Below are positions 63,651 to 64,000 of a stretch of DNA of 64,000 nucleotides, one piece after another. Both the position numbers and the translations under genes were made by a program. The stretch comes from Chthoniobacter sp. (GTDB taxonomy: Bacteria > Verrucomicrobiota > Verrucomicrobiia > Chthoniobacterales > Chthoniobacteraceae): NCBI GenBank assembly GCA_021414005.1, contig JAIOPH010000011.1, positions 62,001-126,000 of the forward strand. Reading direction: 5' to 3'. Numbering within the stretch: the first letter of the stretch is position 1; each line of letters opens with the position of its first letter. The notes under the pieces were generated by a model that was given only the letters and a program-made list of their open reading frames with translations, did not search any database and was not told the DNA's origin.

Positions 63651-64000
63651 AGGCAGAAGAACTCATTGCCAAAACGCCCAACCTTCCGGTGCCGTCCCCA
63701 GCGGCCACTCGCCTGCTCCAGTTGCTGGCCGGAGATGATCGCGACAACCAGGCGATCATTAACATTCTCAAGCAGGATGGCGTACTCAGTACCAAGGTGC
63801 TCGCCCTCTGCAATTCCGCCGCGTTCGAGCTGGCCGCCCCGGTCAGCTCCATCAGTCAGGCGATTATGTATATGGGTTATGAGGAGGTGCATCGCCTCGT
63901 CATGGCGGTGACGTTTGGTGGGGCGCTGGGCAGTAACCTGGCCGGTTACTTCATCGAGGACGGCGCACTCTGGCGACATTCGTTGCTGACGGCTCTGCTC
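63647..64000 (+). CDS. HDOD-domain protein (5' part)
   Basis: At least 118 aa; the gene runs off the window. KTPNLPVPSPAATRLLQLL, IINILKQDGVLSTKVLALCNSA and SISQAIMYMGYEEVHRLV match the HDOD domain, a metal-site-lacking HD relative common in chemotaxis and signalling operons. ATGA overlap with cheD. A C-terminal output domain may follow outside the window. Confidence 0.88.
   Translation, partial: MKAEELIAKTPNLPVPSPAATRLLQLLAGDDRDNQAIINILKQDGVLSTKVLALCNSAAFELAAPVSSISQAIMYMGYEEVHRLVMAVTFGGALGSNLAGYFIEDGALWRHSLLTALL

Overview
This 64 kb window is G+C-rich, densely packed, and reads as a piece of a bacterial chromosome from the phylum Verrucomicrobiota, probably an Opitutae-like lineage. That placement is inference from gene content: a TIGR02597-type protein, PEP-CTERM sorting signals with type II secretion genes, a GloVer-repeat exported protein, an lpxI/lpxB lipid A block showing a Gram-negative envelope, a hopanoid radical-SAM gene, and a caa3/aa3-type oxidase cluster containing CcoN/CcoO-like genes. 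No rRNA, CRISPR array or prophage was seen.

Layout. (1) 1-12.6 kb: one long plus-strand respiratory locus. It runs from a truncated gene through a CcoN-like integral membrane subunit, a CcoO-like cytochrome, a diheme and a monoheme cytochrome c, oxidase subunits I, III and IV, three very small membrane or lipoprotein genes and subunit II, to the assembly genes ctaA, ctaB, sco1 and a DUF420/CtaM-like gene. Many junctions overlap by 1-4 nt or abut. (2) 12.6-22.9 kb: a GloVer-repeat protein, a Tat-exported N,N-dimethylformamidase-like protein, RNase R, an unknown exported protein, and an accessory islet with a REP-associated transposase, its hairpins and an AbiU2-type HEPN gene. (3) 23-34 kb: housekeeping genes (ppdK, rplI-dnaB, lpxI-oxidoreductase-lpxB) separated by small unknown genes and unusual inverted repeats. 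(4) 34-44.4 kb: envelope and miscellaneous functions (di-heme oxidoreductase, L,D-transpeptidase, HtrA protease, polysaccharide deacetylase, Cys-rich outer-membrane protein, HpnJ, Na+/H+ antiporter, SMP-30). (5) 44.5-50 kb: a partial type II secretion block (gspF, an unknown exported protein, gspG) beside a PEP-CTERM protein and a TIGR02597 protein. (6) 50.3-54.6 kb: a REC-Hpt-REC regulator, tRNA-Lys(CUU), an ICMT-like methyltransferase and a PhoR/PhoB-like pair. (7) 54.7-64 kb: a chemotaxis operon cheA-cheW-mcp-porin-mcp-cheR-cheD-HDOD that runs off the end.

The most interesting item is the CcoN-like protein at 530-2056. It aligns end to end with cbb3 oxidase subunit I, but of the six histidines that hold heme b, heme b3 and CuB only one remains, and the active-site tyrosine is also gone. 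It sits next to an intact CcoO-like cytochrome and a complete aa3 oxidase. It therefore looks like a catalytically dead oxidase fold reused as a membrane scaffold or electron-entry module for the real oxidase. Other leads are long imperfect inverted repeats that begin at the stop codon of one gene and run to or into the next, one of which supplies a start codon; a REP/RAYT unit beside a HEPN gene; a one-base-broken PEP-CTERM remnant; and two chemoreceptors ending in CheR-tether-like pentapeptides with a porin gene between them.
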